Shown: piece after piece, positions 8,347-17,196 of the stretch
How positions within the stretch are numbered: the stretch's first letter is position 1
Layout of the letters: every line of letters begins with the position of its first letter
Assembly: GCA_965206405.1 (NCBI GenBank)
Contig: CBDBJQ010000006.1
Coordinates: forward strand, 1,302,001 to 1,366,000
Source: CBDBJQ01 sp965206405
GTDB lineage: Bacteria; Pseudomonadota; Alphaproteobacteria; UBA8366
Direction: 5' to 3'
DNA length: 64,000 nucleotides
Program-made: the position numbers and the translations under genes
Notes under the pieces: model-generated
Told to the model about the DNA's origin: nothing
Seen by the model: the letters and a program-made list of their open reading frames with translations, nothing else
Databases searched by the model: none

Positions 8347-10617
8347 ATGATACGAGGGATTTGGATTGCGGGCGTAATGCTTCTAATGGTGGGGATGGGC
8401 GTTGAAGCCGCTGCCCAGTCAGCGGAAAATCCCAATGCTGCGGCGGTCGAAAGCCTGATTGAGCAGGCCGGTGAAAACGGCTCCACCATCATTATTATCG
8501 GGGGGCCTGAACAACCGGCAATGGCAGATCTCGGTGCCCGAACTCCCTATGAAGAACAAGCGGTCGAGATTCGCAACAATTTGCAATCGATTATGCTGGA
8601 AAGCCCCCTGCTCCTGGAACGGATCGAAAATACAATCCGGGCCTGGGACAAAAGTAACTCCCTCGCCTGGCCCTTCTGGGCCATTCTATTTGCAGCATTG
8701 TATTTGCTGGTCGGCTATGGTGTTGAACACCTGTTCCGCGGCTGGTCACGGCCGCATTTCACCTATTTCTGCAAGGAATATCCGGAAAATCATCAGGAAA
8801 AAATCGCCTACCTGCTGTTCCGCGGGGTGATGCAGGCCATGGCCTTGTTGATGCAAGGCATCACGGCCGCGCTTTTCGTGGTTCTGTTTGACCAGGATTC
8901 AGAGACTTTCCGCAACCTACAATTCATCGTCATTTTCGGTTTTATGTCCTATCGGCTGGCGCTGATTTTCATGCAGAATTTTCTGGCCCCCGACAGCGCA
9001 ACGCATCGGCGCGTTCCCCTCAATGATGAACAGGCCGACCGCCTTTTTCGAACTGTGGTTATCATGAGTGCCATTCTCACTGTGCTGATCACCACCAATA
9101 TCTGGTCAGAAACCCTTGGCATGGATGAGCAATCCTCGCAATTCGTGACCATTATCCTGACCCTGGCGACCATGATCGTCAAATCCGTGGCGGCCTTTTT
9201 GCGCCGCGCCGATGTTGCCGCTCTTATAATTGGCGGGAGTAATCCCGTTTTTGTCTGGAAGCCACGCTTGTTGCTGGGTCGTATTTGGCATGTCCTCGCC
9301 ATTCTCTATTTCGCCATCGGGGCGGTCCTGACCATCGGCTGGATCGCTCAGGGACAACCTAATGCCTTGAGCTTAACCAATCTGCCGATCCTTGCGGTTT
9401 TCTGTGGGATCGCCGGTTATGGGGCGGCCTTGCTGGTGATCGAATGGATGTTCGAACCCCGCCGACCCTTACCGAGCAGAGCCGAAGCAGAGGCCGTGAA
9501 CGCTGCCGAAGAGACAAACCCACCGCTCCCCTCTGAGGATGAGGCTGAAGAGGAGCTGGCGCCCATGAAGCCTCAGAAATCCTTCAAGGGCCTGGCCGAA
9601 AAAGGGGCCGGCATTCTGATATCGGCCTTTGTCGCCTGGTGGGTTTTCCGGCTCTGGGGGATTGACCTGACCGAGCAGGGCAGCTTCCTCAACGATTTCT
9701 GGGAAGTGCTGCTGATCTTCTTCTTCTGTTATCTTGCTTATCAGGCCGTCAAGATTGCCATCGACCGTAAGCTTGAAGAAGAAGGGATCGGTGACGAGCC
9801 AGAGCCAGGCGAAGAAGGCGGCGCCACCGGCGCTTCCCGTCTCGCCACTTTGCTACCGCTATTCCGGAATTTCCTGCTTATCGTCATCGTCGTGATCGGC
9901 GGGATGATCATGCTTTCCGAGTTGAGGGTTGATATTGCTCCGCTGTTTGCCGGCGCCGGGGTGATCGGACTCGCCATCGGGTTCGGGGCGCAGACCTTGA
10001 TCCGCGATATTTTCTCCGGTGCTTTTTTCCTGATGGATGACGCTTTTCGCAAAGGTGAATATATCAGTCTCGGCTCCGTAAAAGGCACAGTTGAGAAAAT
10101 CTCCATTCGCTCCATGCAGTTGCGCCATCATCTCGGGCCGCTCAACACCGTTCCTTTCGGGGAAATCCAGCAAGTGTCCAATTTTTCCCGAGACTGGGTG
10201 ATGATGAAGCTGCCGCTGCGCCTGACCTATGACACCGACGTCGAGAAAGTGCGCAAGCTGATCAAAAAACTCGGCCAGGAACTGATGGATCATCCGGAAG
10301 TCAGCGGTAAATTCCTGCAGCCGCTGAAATCCCAGGGGGTTTTTACCATGGAGGATTCGGCGATGATCATCCGGGTCAAATTCATGACCAAACCCGGGGA
10401 TCAGTTCGTTGTTCGCAAGCTTGTCTATGCCCGGATCCGCGAGCTGTTCGAAGAGCAAGGCATCAAGTTTGCTCATCGTGAAGTGACCGTGCGGGTTGCC
10501 GATAATGAGGAGGAGCATATGAGCCAGGAGCGGAAAGAAGCCATCGTCGGGGCCGTGCAACCGGCCATCGAAGCCGCCGCAACCGACAAGCCCAGCAGCG
10601 GCGGCGGGGATCGCTAA
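8347..10617 (+). CDS. Large MscS-family mechanosensitive ion channel
   Basis: 756-residue inner-membrane channel that probably opens on hypo-osmotic shock. It has a signal peptide (residues 1-24, cleavage likely after VEAAA), a periplasmic stretch, about ten hydrophobic segments and an acidic loop near 385-410. The MscS core starts near 515, with the pore helix AGAGVIGLAIGFGAQTL, then IRDIFSGAFFLMDDAF and the beta domain SVKGTVEKISIRSMQLR. Size and layout resemble YbiO-type MscS homologues. The gene looks less GC-rich in codon choice than its neighbours and lies between transposase remnants, so it may be horizontally acquired. It has no operon partner. Confidence 0.93.
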   Translation: MIRGIWIAGVMLLMVGMGVEAAAQSAENPNAAAVESLIEQAGENGSTIIIIGGPEQPAMADLGARTPYEEQAVEIRNNLQSIMLESPLLLERIENTIRAWDKSNSLAWPFWAILFAALYLLVGYGVEHLFRGWSRPHFTYFCKEYPENHQEKIAYLLFRGVMQAMALLMQGITAALFVVLFDQDSETFRNLQFIVIFGFMSYRLALIFMQNFLAPDSATHRRVPLNDEQADRLFRTVVIMSAILTVLITTNIWSETLGMDEQSSQFVTIILTLATMIVKSVAAFLRRADVAALIIGGSNPVFVWKPRLLLGRIWHVLAILYFAIGAVLTIGWIAQGQPNALSLTNLPILAVFCGIAGYGAALLVIEWMFEPRRPLPSRAEAEAVNAAEETNPPLPSEDEAEEELAPMKPQKSFKGLAEKGAGILISAFVAWWVFRLWGIDLTEQGSFLNDFWEVLLIFFFCYLAYQAVKIAIDRKLEEEGIGDEPEPGEEGGATGASRLATLLPLFRNFLLIVIVVIGGMIMLSELRVDIAPLFAGAGVIGLAIGFGAQTLIRDIFSGAFFLMDDAFRKGEYISLGSVKGTVEKISIRSMQLRHHLGPLNTVPFGEIQQVSNFSRDWVMMKLPLRLTYDTDVEKVRKLIKKLGQELMDHPEVSGKFLQPLKSQGVFTMEDSAMIIRVKFMTKPGDQFVVRKLVYARIRELFEEQGIKFAHREVTVRVADNEEEHMSQERKEAIVGAVQPAIEAAATDKPSSGGGDR

Positions 10618-10681
10618 ACCGCTATGCGCTGCCGCCCTGAACAAGCTGACGATTTCCTGGCGATCCGAAATCTTCTCACCC

Positions 10682-11060
10682 TTGCCTTCGGTCACCCCGC
10701 GTCTGGACGATGATCGTCAATGTATGTTGGTTATTATCGGCGCTGACGCGTATGGCGAGAAGGACGTTCCGGCCATCATGGACGGGTTCCGGGAGAATGC
10801 GGACAGCTGGCGCGACCTTCTGAAAGGGCTGAAGAAGCGCGGCCTGACAGTGCCACCCGAGCTGGTTGTCGGCGATGGCGCCCTTGGGTTCCGGACTGCG
10901 CTGCAGGATGTCTTCCCCGAGACGCGCGAGGAGACGCGCGAGCAGCGGTGCCGGGTTCACAAGGCGGCCAACGTCACCGGCGCGATGCCCAAATCTTTGC
11001 GTGAGAAAGCCAAAAGCGGCCCGCGGGATATTTGGATGGCGGAGACCGGGAAGGAAGTGA
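10682..11060 (+). pseudogene. IS256-family transposase, catalytic-domain remnant
   Basis: In-frame fragment reading TPRLDDDRQCMLVIIGADAYG, then RGLTVPPELVVGDGALGF (with the second catalytic Asp) and EQRCRVHKAANVTGAMPKS, all hallmarks of IS256-family transposases. It lacks the N-terminal domain and the C-terminal Glu region, and is cut at about 11055 (after DIWMAETGKE), just before the IS3 orfA region. Orientation is opposite to the left remnant, so the two are not halves of one interrupted gene. Confidence 0.85.
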
Positions 11061-11122
11061 CGTGGCTCCCTGAATTTCCTCCATATTAAGGTAGAGTCCG
11101 TCGCTTGAGAGGAGACGGAGGA

Positions 11123-11431
11123 ATGAAGCGCAGCAGGTTCAAGGAAGAACAGATCATCGGGATTCTGAAGGAGCGGGAATCGGGAATGAAGACGGCGGAT
11201 GTTTGCCGCCGACATGGCATTTCGGATGGCACGTTCTACAGATACAAGTCGAAGTATGGCGGGTTGCAGGTGTCGGATGCCAGGCGGCTTGTCGCGCTGC
11301 AGCAGAAGGGCGAGAACGCGAAGCTGAAGAAGATTCTGGCAGAGGCGATGCTGGACAATGCGGTTCTCAAGGACATCAACGCAAAAAACCTGCCTCAACT
11401 GCGGCGTAACCTATTTTGGGCAAGCAACTAG
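11123..11431 (+). pseudogene. IS3-family transposase OrfA, 3'-truncated
   Basis: From the ATG at 11123 (preceded by GGAGACGGAGGA) the protein reads MKRSRFKEEQIIGILKE, then VCRRHGISDGTFYRYKSKYG, the helix-turn-helix of IS3-family OrfA, followed by a leucine-zipper-like stretch. The usual end (KDLL...KKW) is replaced by NLPQLRRNLFWASN, and no OrfB follows, so the element is a remnant that cannot transpose itself. It appears to have inserted into the IS256 remnant. Confidence 0.82.
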
Positions 11432-11566
11432 AATTACGCGCATTTTTGAATGCGCCTCGATTTGGGTGAAGGGCGGGTGAAAGGAGACGCGAGGCGTTCA
11501 GAGACCGATTTCGGGCCAACGGCCAGTCTCCGAAAGTCGGATGGCCTCACTAAACCTCTTTGAAAC

Positions 11567-11593
11567 AAAAAGAAAAAGGCCCCGTTAGGGACC
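11567..11593 (-). terminator. Rho-independent terminator of tRNA-Ser
   Basis: Read on the minus strand, GGTCCC-TAAC-GGGGCC forms a six-pair hairpin (one G-U pair) followed directly by TTTTTCTTTTTG. It lies about 25 bp beyond the CCA end of the tRNA, the right place to end its transcript. Confidence 0.85.
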
Positions 11594-11618
11594 TCATATC
11601 GGTTTCGCGAATGGTTTG

Positions 11619-11706
11619 TGGCGGATGGGGTGGGATTCGAACCCACGGGACGTTTCCGTCCTCCGGTTTTCAAGACCGGTGCTTTAGACCACTCAGCCAC
11701 CCATCC
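11619..11706 (-). tRNA. tRNA-Ser (anticodon UGA)
   Basis: The minus strand folds as a class II tRNA: acceptor GGATGGG/CCCATCC (11700-11706 with 11623-11629), anticodon stem CCGGT/ACCGG with loop CTTGAAA and anticodon TGA, a long variable arm GGACG-GAAA-CGTCC, a T arm GTGGG-TTCGAAT-CCCAC, discriminator G and an encoded CCA at 11619-11621. The long variable arm and UGA anticodon identify serine, reading UCA codons. A terminator follows. Transposon debris lies downstream; I did not find a duplicated 3' end that would mark an integrated element. Confidence 0.96.
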
Positions 11707-11861
11707 GGAATGCAAGGGATCATAGCCGTAGTCATGCCAGTTCAAGGCATTTCTTATAACCGGAAGTGCACGACAACCCCTGCCAAGGGATACCCACAGA
11801 GCCGTCTGCCGTCGGAAGGCGGCAGGAGTCTGAGTCGTTGCGAGCCGGTAGCTGGCAGCGG

Positions 11862-12767
11862 TTACTGCGTTCGGAGCTTGGGATCGAGCGTGTCTCGGAT
11901 CGCGTCGCCGAACAAGTTGAATCCGAAGACCGCGATGGTGATGGCGAGGCCCGGGAAGACCGGAACCCACGGCGCGCTTTCAGCATATTCCTCGGCACCA
12001 CCCTGGAGCATCAGCCCCCAGGCCGGTATCGGCTCCTGGACGCCAAGGCCCAGATATGAGAGCGACGCCTCGAGCAGGATCGCCTGGCCGACGGCCGCTG
12101 TCAGCATGATCAGGTACGGCGCCATCACGTTCGGCACCATGTGGCGCATGATGATCCTCATATGCCCGAAACCGAGAGCCCGCGCCGCATCCACATATGG
12201 AATCTCGCGGATTGCGAGCGCATTCGCGCGAACCACGCGCGCGCAACGCGGGATGAACGGGATGGTGATCGCGATGATGACCTTCTCGGTGCCGGTGCCG
12301 AAGATGGCGACGATGGCCAGCGCCATAATGATCAGTGGGAAAGCCATGAAGACATCCATGACCCGCTGGAACAGCAGATCAAAGGTGCCGCCGAAATACG
12401 CACTCGCAACTCCGAGAACGAGTCCGACCGAGGCGCCGATGACCGACGAGGTGATGCCGACAAACAGCGCCGTCCGTGCGCCATAGATGATCCGGGTGAG
12501 AATGTCGCGCCCGAGCTGATCGGTGCCGAGCCAGTAGCTCAGATCAGGCCCACGCAACATAACTGAAAAATCGTTGGATTCGGAATCGTAGACGGTGATG
12601 ACGTCGGCAAAGATCGCCGCAATGACCATCACCACGACAATGACGCCGCCAAAGGCACCGAGCGGGTTCTTCCGGCAGAGTTCTAGGCTTTTCTCCCAAA
12701 AGGATCTGCGATCCCCGATTTCTTCAATTTCACTTTTGAGAAGATCGTCCTGGGTGATGCTGCTCAT
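11862..12767 (-). CDS. ABC transporter permease, DppC/OppC type
   Basis: 301-residue inner-membrane permease from the ATG at 12767 (AGGAGA ribosome-binding site), a better start than the in-frame 12812. It has the N-terminal OppC-type tail, then about six membrane segments, the GTDQLGRDILTRIIYGART signature and the EAA loop EIPYVDAARALGFGHMRI that contacts the ATPases. Pairs with the upstream DppB-type permease, 10 bp away. The imported substrate (dipeptide, oligopeptide, nickel or other) cannot be assigned, because the operon lacks a binding protein. Confidence 0.94.
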   Translation of the reverse strand: MSSITQDDLLKSEIEEIGDRRSFWEKSLELCRKNPLGAFGGVIVVVMVIAAIFADVITVYDSESNDFSVMLRGPDLSYWLGTDQLGRDILTRIIYGARTALFVGITSSVIGASVGLVLGVASAYFGGTFDLLFQRVMDVFMAFPLIIMALAIVAIFGTGTEKVIIAITIPFIPRCARVVRANALAIREIPYVDAARALGFGHMRIIMRHMVPNVMAPYLIMLTAAVGQAILLEASLSYLGLGVQEPIPAWGLMLQGGAEEYAESAPWVPVFPGLAITIAVFGFNLFGDAIRDTLDPKLRTQ

Positions 12768-12777
12768 GGACTTTCTC

Positions 12778-13749
12778 CTAGCTGTATCTGATCCGTGGAT
12801 CGAGCCACGCATAGATCAGATCGACCACGAAGTTGGTGAGAACGAATATCAGCGCTACCAGCATAACCAGAGCCTGGGTCATAGAGTAGTCGTGATTGAG
12901 GACCGATTCGACAAAGAGCTTGCCGAGCCCGTTGAGATTGAACACCTGTTCGGTCACGACGAGTCCGCCCATCAGAAAGGCGAACTCAATGCCGATGATG
13001 GTGACCACTGGCAGCAGTGAATTCCGCAACGCGTGGCGGTTGATGATGACCTTCTCAAGCAATCCCTTGGCGCGTGCGGTGCGGATGTAATCTTCGCGCA
13101 GCACCTCGAGCAGGGCCGAACGGGTCATGCGAGTCGCCACCGCCGAGTATCGATAGCCCGTAGCGATCGCCGGCCAGATCAGCTGTAGCAGGTTCTCGCC
13201 CGGATTTTCCCAAATCGGTACGTATTCGATCGGCGGCATCCATGGTTCACCGAGCCAGGCCTGGGTCGAGATCAGGAGGCCGAGGATGATGAGAATGCCG
13301 AGCCAAAAAGACGGCATCGCGATACCGGCAATCGAGAACGCACGGACAACGTAGTCGGCCCAGGTGTTGTGCTTGATGGCCGAGATTGTGCCGAGAGGCA
13401 GAGCGATGATGACGCCGGTCACGGTGGCGAGAATGGCGACCTCAAGCGAAAGCTGGAAGCGAAGCTCTATCTCATGGGTGATCGCCTGGCCGGTCCACAT
13501 CGATTCGCCGAGATCAAAGATGAAGAAGCCGAATGCGAAATCCCAGAACTGCTTCAACAGCGATTGCTGGAGACCAAGCGCCTGGCGGCAGATATCAATC
13601 TGCTCCTGGCCGACGCTCGCGCCTTCCCCGACCAGGCGAAGCTCGCAGATGTCCCCGGGGATGAGGCGCATCAGGACGAAAATCAAAATCGCCGCTCCGA
13701 TCAGGGTCGGAACCATCAGAAGGAGACGTTTGACGGTGTATTTGTACAT
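12778..13749 (-). CDS. ABC transporter permease, DppB/OppB type
   Basis: 323-residue permease beginning MYKYTVKRLLLMVPTLIGA, the usual first membrane helix of DppB/OppB proteins, with five further membrane segments. The EAA loop reads LREDYIRTARAKGLLEKVII. The C-terminus NFVVDLIYAWLDPRIRYS is typical. Forms the heteromeric membrane channel with the downstream DppC-type protein. Confidence 0.95.
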   Translation of the reverse strand: MYKYTVKRLLLMVPTLIGAAILIFVLMRLIPGDICELRLVGEGASVGQEQIDICRQALGLQQSLLKQFWDFAFGFFIFDLGESMWTGQAITHEIELRFQLSLEVAILATVTGVIIALPLGTISAIKHNTWADYVVRAFSIAGIAMPSFWLGILIILGLLISTQAWLGEPWMPPIEYVPIWENPGENLLQLIWPAIATGYRYSAVATRMTRSALLEVLREDYIRTARAKGLLEKVIINRHALRNSLLPVVTIIGIEFAFLMGGLVVTEQVFNLNGLGKLFVESVLNHDYSMTQALVMLVALIFVLTNFVVDLIYAWLDPRIRYS

Positions 13750-13834
13750 GGATGTTTTCCGTTGTTCTCTGTGTCCGCCCGGATCGTTCCCTGTTGGGGT
13801 CGGTTCGCCCGGGCTTTATCAGATTTCTACCCGT

Positions 13835-14854
13835 TCAGACTTCCGTGCAAGCCACCCAGTGACCCGGCAAAATCTCCCGCAGTTGTGGGATTGCCTGTGA
13901 GCATCCCGCAACGGCAATCTCACAGCGCGGGTGAAAGACGCAGCCGCTTGGCGGGTTCATCGGGCTTGGAATCTCGCCCTTGATGATCTTGTGCGCCCGG
14001 CCGCCTTCGAGCACCGGGTCGGGCACCGGGACCGCCTCAAGCAACGCCCTGGTGTAGGGGTGTTGGGGATTGTCGAACAGCTCGTCAGTTGCGGCGAGTT
14101 CGACCACCTTGCCAAGATACATCACCGCGACCCGATGGCAGATATGGCGCACCACGCTGAGATCATGGCTGATGAACAGGTAGGTGAGACCGAGCTCGTC
14201 GCGCAGATCCTCGAGCAGGTTGATGACCTGGGCCTGGATCGAGACATCGAGAGCCGAAACAGCCTCGTCGCAGACAATGAACTCCGGATTCATGGCGAGC
14301 GCTCGGGCAATTCCAACCCGCTGACGTTGGCCGCCACTCATCTCGTGCGGGTAACGGTCGGAGAAACGCGGGCTGAGGCCGCATAGTTTCAGCAGCTCGA
14401 GCACTCTTTGATCACGCTGGCGCTCATCGGTAATGATCCCGTGGACGTGTATCGGCTCGGAGATGATATCGCCGATCTTCATGCGTGGATTGAGTGAACT
14501 GTAGGGGTCCTGGAAGATGACTTGGATTTTCTGCCGATAGGGGAGGAGCTGCTTGCTGTTGAGCATGGCAAGGTCGACGCCCTCGTAGAAAATTTCTCCG
14601 GCGGTCGGAACCTCGAGCCGCAGGATGCAACGCCCCGTTGTCGTCTTGCCACAGCCCGACTCGCCAACCAGACCCAGTGTTTCTCCCTTCCTGATCATGA
14701 AATTGATGCCGTCGACTGCCTTCACGTGGGCAACCGTGCGGGGCATGATGATTCCCTCAGTTACCGGGAAGTGCATGACCAGGTTGTTAACTTCGACCAG
14801 GGGAGAATCGGAAACTGGCGGAAGGACGTGGCCCTCCTGTACGGCGGCGCTCAT
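13835..14854 (-). CDS. ABC transporter ATP-binding protein, DppF/OppF type
   Basis: 339-residue ATPase of the peptide/nickel importer group. Walker A is GESGCGKTTTGR near residues 65-76, the Q loop is in VIFQDPYSSLNPRM, the signature is SGGQRQRVGIARAL and Walker B is FIVCDEAVSALDVS. It ends with the oligopeptide-transporter C-terminal region (PPSGCVFHPRCEIA), whose Cys cluster can hold an iron-sulfur centre in some homologues. Its start overlaps the stop of the partner ATPase by 4 bp. Confidence 0.95.
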   Translation of the reverse strand: MSAAVQEGHVLPPVSDSPLVEVNNLVMHFPVTEGIIMPRTVAHVKAVDGINFMIRKGETLGLVGESGCGKTTTGRCILRLEVPTAGEIFYEGVDLAMLNSKQLLPYRQKIQVIFQDPYSSLNPRMKIGDIISEPIHVHGIITDERQRDQRVLELLKLCGLSPRFSDRYPHEMSGGQRQRVGIARALAMNPEFIVCDEAVSALDVSIQAQVINLLEDLRDELGLTYLFISHDLSVVRHICHRVAVMYLGKVVELAATDELFDNPQHPYTRALLEAVPVPDPVLEGGRAHKIIKGEIPSPMNPPSGCVFHPRCEIAVAGCSQAIPQLREILPGHWVACTEV

Positions 14855-15846
14855 AGACTTGCCCTCGCGGATTCAGCGACGGCCTCGCGTTCGAAACAGG
14901 CCGTATAGTGATTCTCTTCAGCGGATTGGAGATCCGGGATGGCTTGGGCACAGCCGTCCTGGCTAAAGCGGCAGCGCGGCCGAAAAGCACATCCGCTGTC
15001 CAGCCGCGCGAGATCGGGCGGCTGCCCCTCGACCGGATCAAGCTTGGACTGGCGCGGTTGGTCGAGCCTGGGCACCGATTTCAGGAGTGCCAGGGTGTAG
15101 GGGTGCTGCGGGCGGTGGTAGATGGCCTCGGCGGTGCCCGATTCGATGATCTTGCCCGCATACATGACATTGACCCGGTCCGCATAGCGGGCGACAACGC
15201 CAAGATTGTGGGTGATGATGATCATCGCGACGCCCATGTTGCGGGTCAGGTTTTTCATCAACTCCAGGATCTGCGCCTGGATCGTCACGTCGAGCGCTGT
15301 GGTCGGCTCGTCCGCGATGATCAGCTTCGGATCGCAGGCAAGGGCCATCGCGATCATCACGCGCTGGCGCATCCCGCCGCTGAAGTGGTGGGGGTACTGT
15401 TCAAGGCGACGCTCCGAGTCGGCGATTCCAACAAGTTGGAGCAGTTCAAGCGATTTGGCAGCGGCTTCGGCGGTCGTCATGCCGAAATGCGTCTCCAGGG
15501 TCTCCCCGAGCTGCCGGCCGATGGTCAGGACGGGATTCAGGGAGGTCATGGGTTCCTGGAACACCATGCCGATGTCCCGACCCCTGACCTTGCGCATATC
15601 GCTCTCCGGAATCTGGAGCAGGTTTCGGTCCTGGAAGTGGATCTTGCCGCCAACGACACGTCCGGGCGGATTGGCAACCAGCCGCATCACCGAAAGTGCG
15701 CTGACCGACTTGCCGCAACCCGATTCGCCCACCAGGGCCACGGTTTCGCCTTCCTCGACGGCATAGGTGATGCCGTCGACAGCCTTAACCGTACCGGCCG
15801 AGGTGAAGAAATGAGTCTGCAGGTTTTCTATCTCAAGAAGCGCCAT
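14851..15846 (-). CDS. ABC transporter ATP-binding protein, DppD/OppD type
   Basis: 331-residue ATPase, first gene of the operon. The ATG at 15846 follows GGGGGGATCA; an in-frame TTG at 15858 is less likely. Walker A is GESGCGKSVSALS, the signature SGGMRQRVMIAMAL and Walker B KLIIADEPTTALDVT. The C-terminal Cys-rich segment (SGCAFRPRCRF) matches OppD. With the three genes that follow it forms an importer core. No solute-binding protein gene is found beside it, unlike most such operons. Confidence 0.95.
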   Translation of the reverse strand: MALLEIENLQTHFFTSAGTVKAVDGITYAVEEGETVALVGESGCGKSVSALSVMRLVANPPGRVVGGKIHFQDRNLLQIPESDMRKVRGRDIGMVFQEPMTSLNPVLTIGRQLGETLETHFGMTTAEAAAKSLELLQLVGIADSERRLEQYPHHFSGGMRQRVMIAMALACDPKLIIADEPTTALDVTIQAQILELMKNLTRNMGVAMIIITHNLGVVARYADRVNVMYAGKIIESGTAEAIYHRPQHPYTLALLKSVPRLDQPRQSKLDPVEGQPPDLARLDSGCAFRPRCRFSQDGCAQAIPDLQSAEENHYTACFEREAVAESARASL

Positions 15847-16264
15847 TGATCCCCCCAACGCTTGCGGTCCCGGCTATCTCGGCATCCTTGTCGCCCGTAT
15901 TCTTGGCGATCCGGGTCGTACTGGTCGCAGGCCGAATATAATATCTTGGAGCCGCAGATGTTTCCTACCAGACCACCGGAGCACTGCCAAGCATCGACCG
16001 CTCCCGGCCAGCCACCCACGGGCTCCCCAAACAAGATCCCGAAAATCTCCGAACGAACCTTCAGGAGGCCAGCAGAGGCGGCGGAACATCCCTCATGGTA
16101 GTCGTCTGGCCCCAGCACATTCCGTGATTGCCGTTGTAATCCGTAGACGATACCGTCAAGTCGTCTTCGTGGGCGCGGTTTTCTCTTCGACCTCTTTTCT
16201 GCACGTCCCCTCCCAAACCATCTCTCTGGCATCCCGATCTCCCTGACATCGTAGCCTGGCCGCC
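15847..16264. other. 418-bp divergent intergenic region between peptide-type and Liv-type transporter operons
   Basis: No convincing gene. It should hold the promoters of both operons. A TATAAT hexamer at 15937-15942 on the plus strand is the only clear AT-rich box; no good -35 match lies 17 bp upstream of it. A substrate-binding protein gene for the leftward operon would be expected here and is absent. Confidence 0.5.
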
Positions 16265-17179
16265 ATGGAATATTTTCTCCAGCAACTCATCAACGGCCTT
16301 GCGCTGGGATCGATCTACGGCCTGATCGCTATCGGCTACACGATGGTTTACGGCATCATCGGCATGATCAATTTCGCCCATGGCGAGATTTTCATGATCG
16401 GCGCCTTTGGTGCGCTCATCGTCTATCTGCTGCTCGGTGTATTGGGTCTGACTTTCCTGCCTCTGGTGCTGCTTTTGATGCTTCTGATACCGATGGTGCT
16501 CACCCCATTTTACGGCTGGGCGCTGGAGCGCTTCGCCTATCGCCGGCTACGCCAGTCGCCACGGCTGGCTGCGCTGATCACGGCGATCGGCATGTCGCTG
16601 TTTCTCCAGAACTTCATCCAGCTTTCGCACGGCGCCCGGATCAAACCTCTTGAGCCCCTGGTCGAGGGCGGCCTGGTGCTGATGCGGAGGGGCGACTTCA
16701 CCGTGCTTCTAAGCTATCTGCAGATTGCCATCATCGCCACAACCCTGATCTTGATGGTGGTGTTTTCCCTGATTTTGCACCGCACCGCCCTTGGCCGAGC
16801 CCAGCGCGCCTGCGCCCAGGACCTCGGCATGGCGGCGCTGGTCGGCATCGATGTCGACAGGACGATTTCCGTCACCTTCGTAATCGGGGCTGCGCTGGCC
16901 TCGGTCGCCGGGCTGATGTTTCTTGTCTATTATGGAGTCATCGATTTTTATATCGGCTTCCTGGCAGGCCTCAAGGCGTTCACAGCCGCCGTACTTGGCG
17001 GCATTGGATCGATCACCGGCGCCATGTTTGGCGGGTTACTGATAGGCGTCATCGAGGCCTTCTGGTCCGGCTACTTCACTGTCGAGTACAAGGATGTCGC
17101 GACCTTCGCCATCCTGATCCTGGTGTTGATTTTCCGCCCGAGCGGACTGCTCGGAAAACCCGAAATCGAGAAAGTTTGA
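16265..17179 (+). CDS. livH: Branched-chain amino acid ABC transporter permease LivH
   Basis: 304-residue permease of the hydrophobic amino acid uptake family. It opens MEYFLQQLINGLALGSIYGL with the typical GYTMVYGIIGMINFAHGE motif, has about eight membrane segments, and ends with the LIFRPSGLLGKPE signature shared by LivH and LivM. First gene of a seven-gene rightward operon. In alphaproteobacteria such systems import leucine-type amino acids, but also amides or urea, so the substrate is likely rather than proven. Confidence 0.95.
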   Translation: MEYFLQQLINGLALGSIYGLIAIGYTMVYGIIGMINFAHGEIFMIGAFGALIVYLLLGVLGLTFLPLVLLLMLLIPMVLTPFYGWALERFAYRRLRQSPRLAALITAIGMSLFLQNFIQLSHGARIKPLEPLVEGGLVLMRRGDFTVLLSYLQIAIIATTLILMVVFSLILHRTALGRAQRACAQDLGMAALVGIDVDRTISVTFVIGAALASVAGLMFLVYYGVIDFYIGFLAGLKAFTAAVLGGIGSITGAMFGGLLIGVIEAFWSGYFTVEYKDVATFAILILVLIFRPSGLLGKPEIEKV

Positions 17180-17196
17180 AGGGGCAGCTGCGCGCA

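Noticed and set aside
11438..11455. Hairpin GCGCAT-TTTTGA-ATGCGC after the IS3 remnant as terminator
   Set aside because: No T-run follows on either strand; a much better terminator for the tRNA lies at 11567-11593.
11619..11706. tRNA-Ser as attachment site of an integrated island
   Set aside because: No integrase gene and no repeated tRNA 3' end found in the window; only transposon remnants are present.
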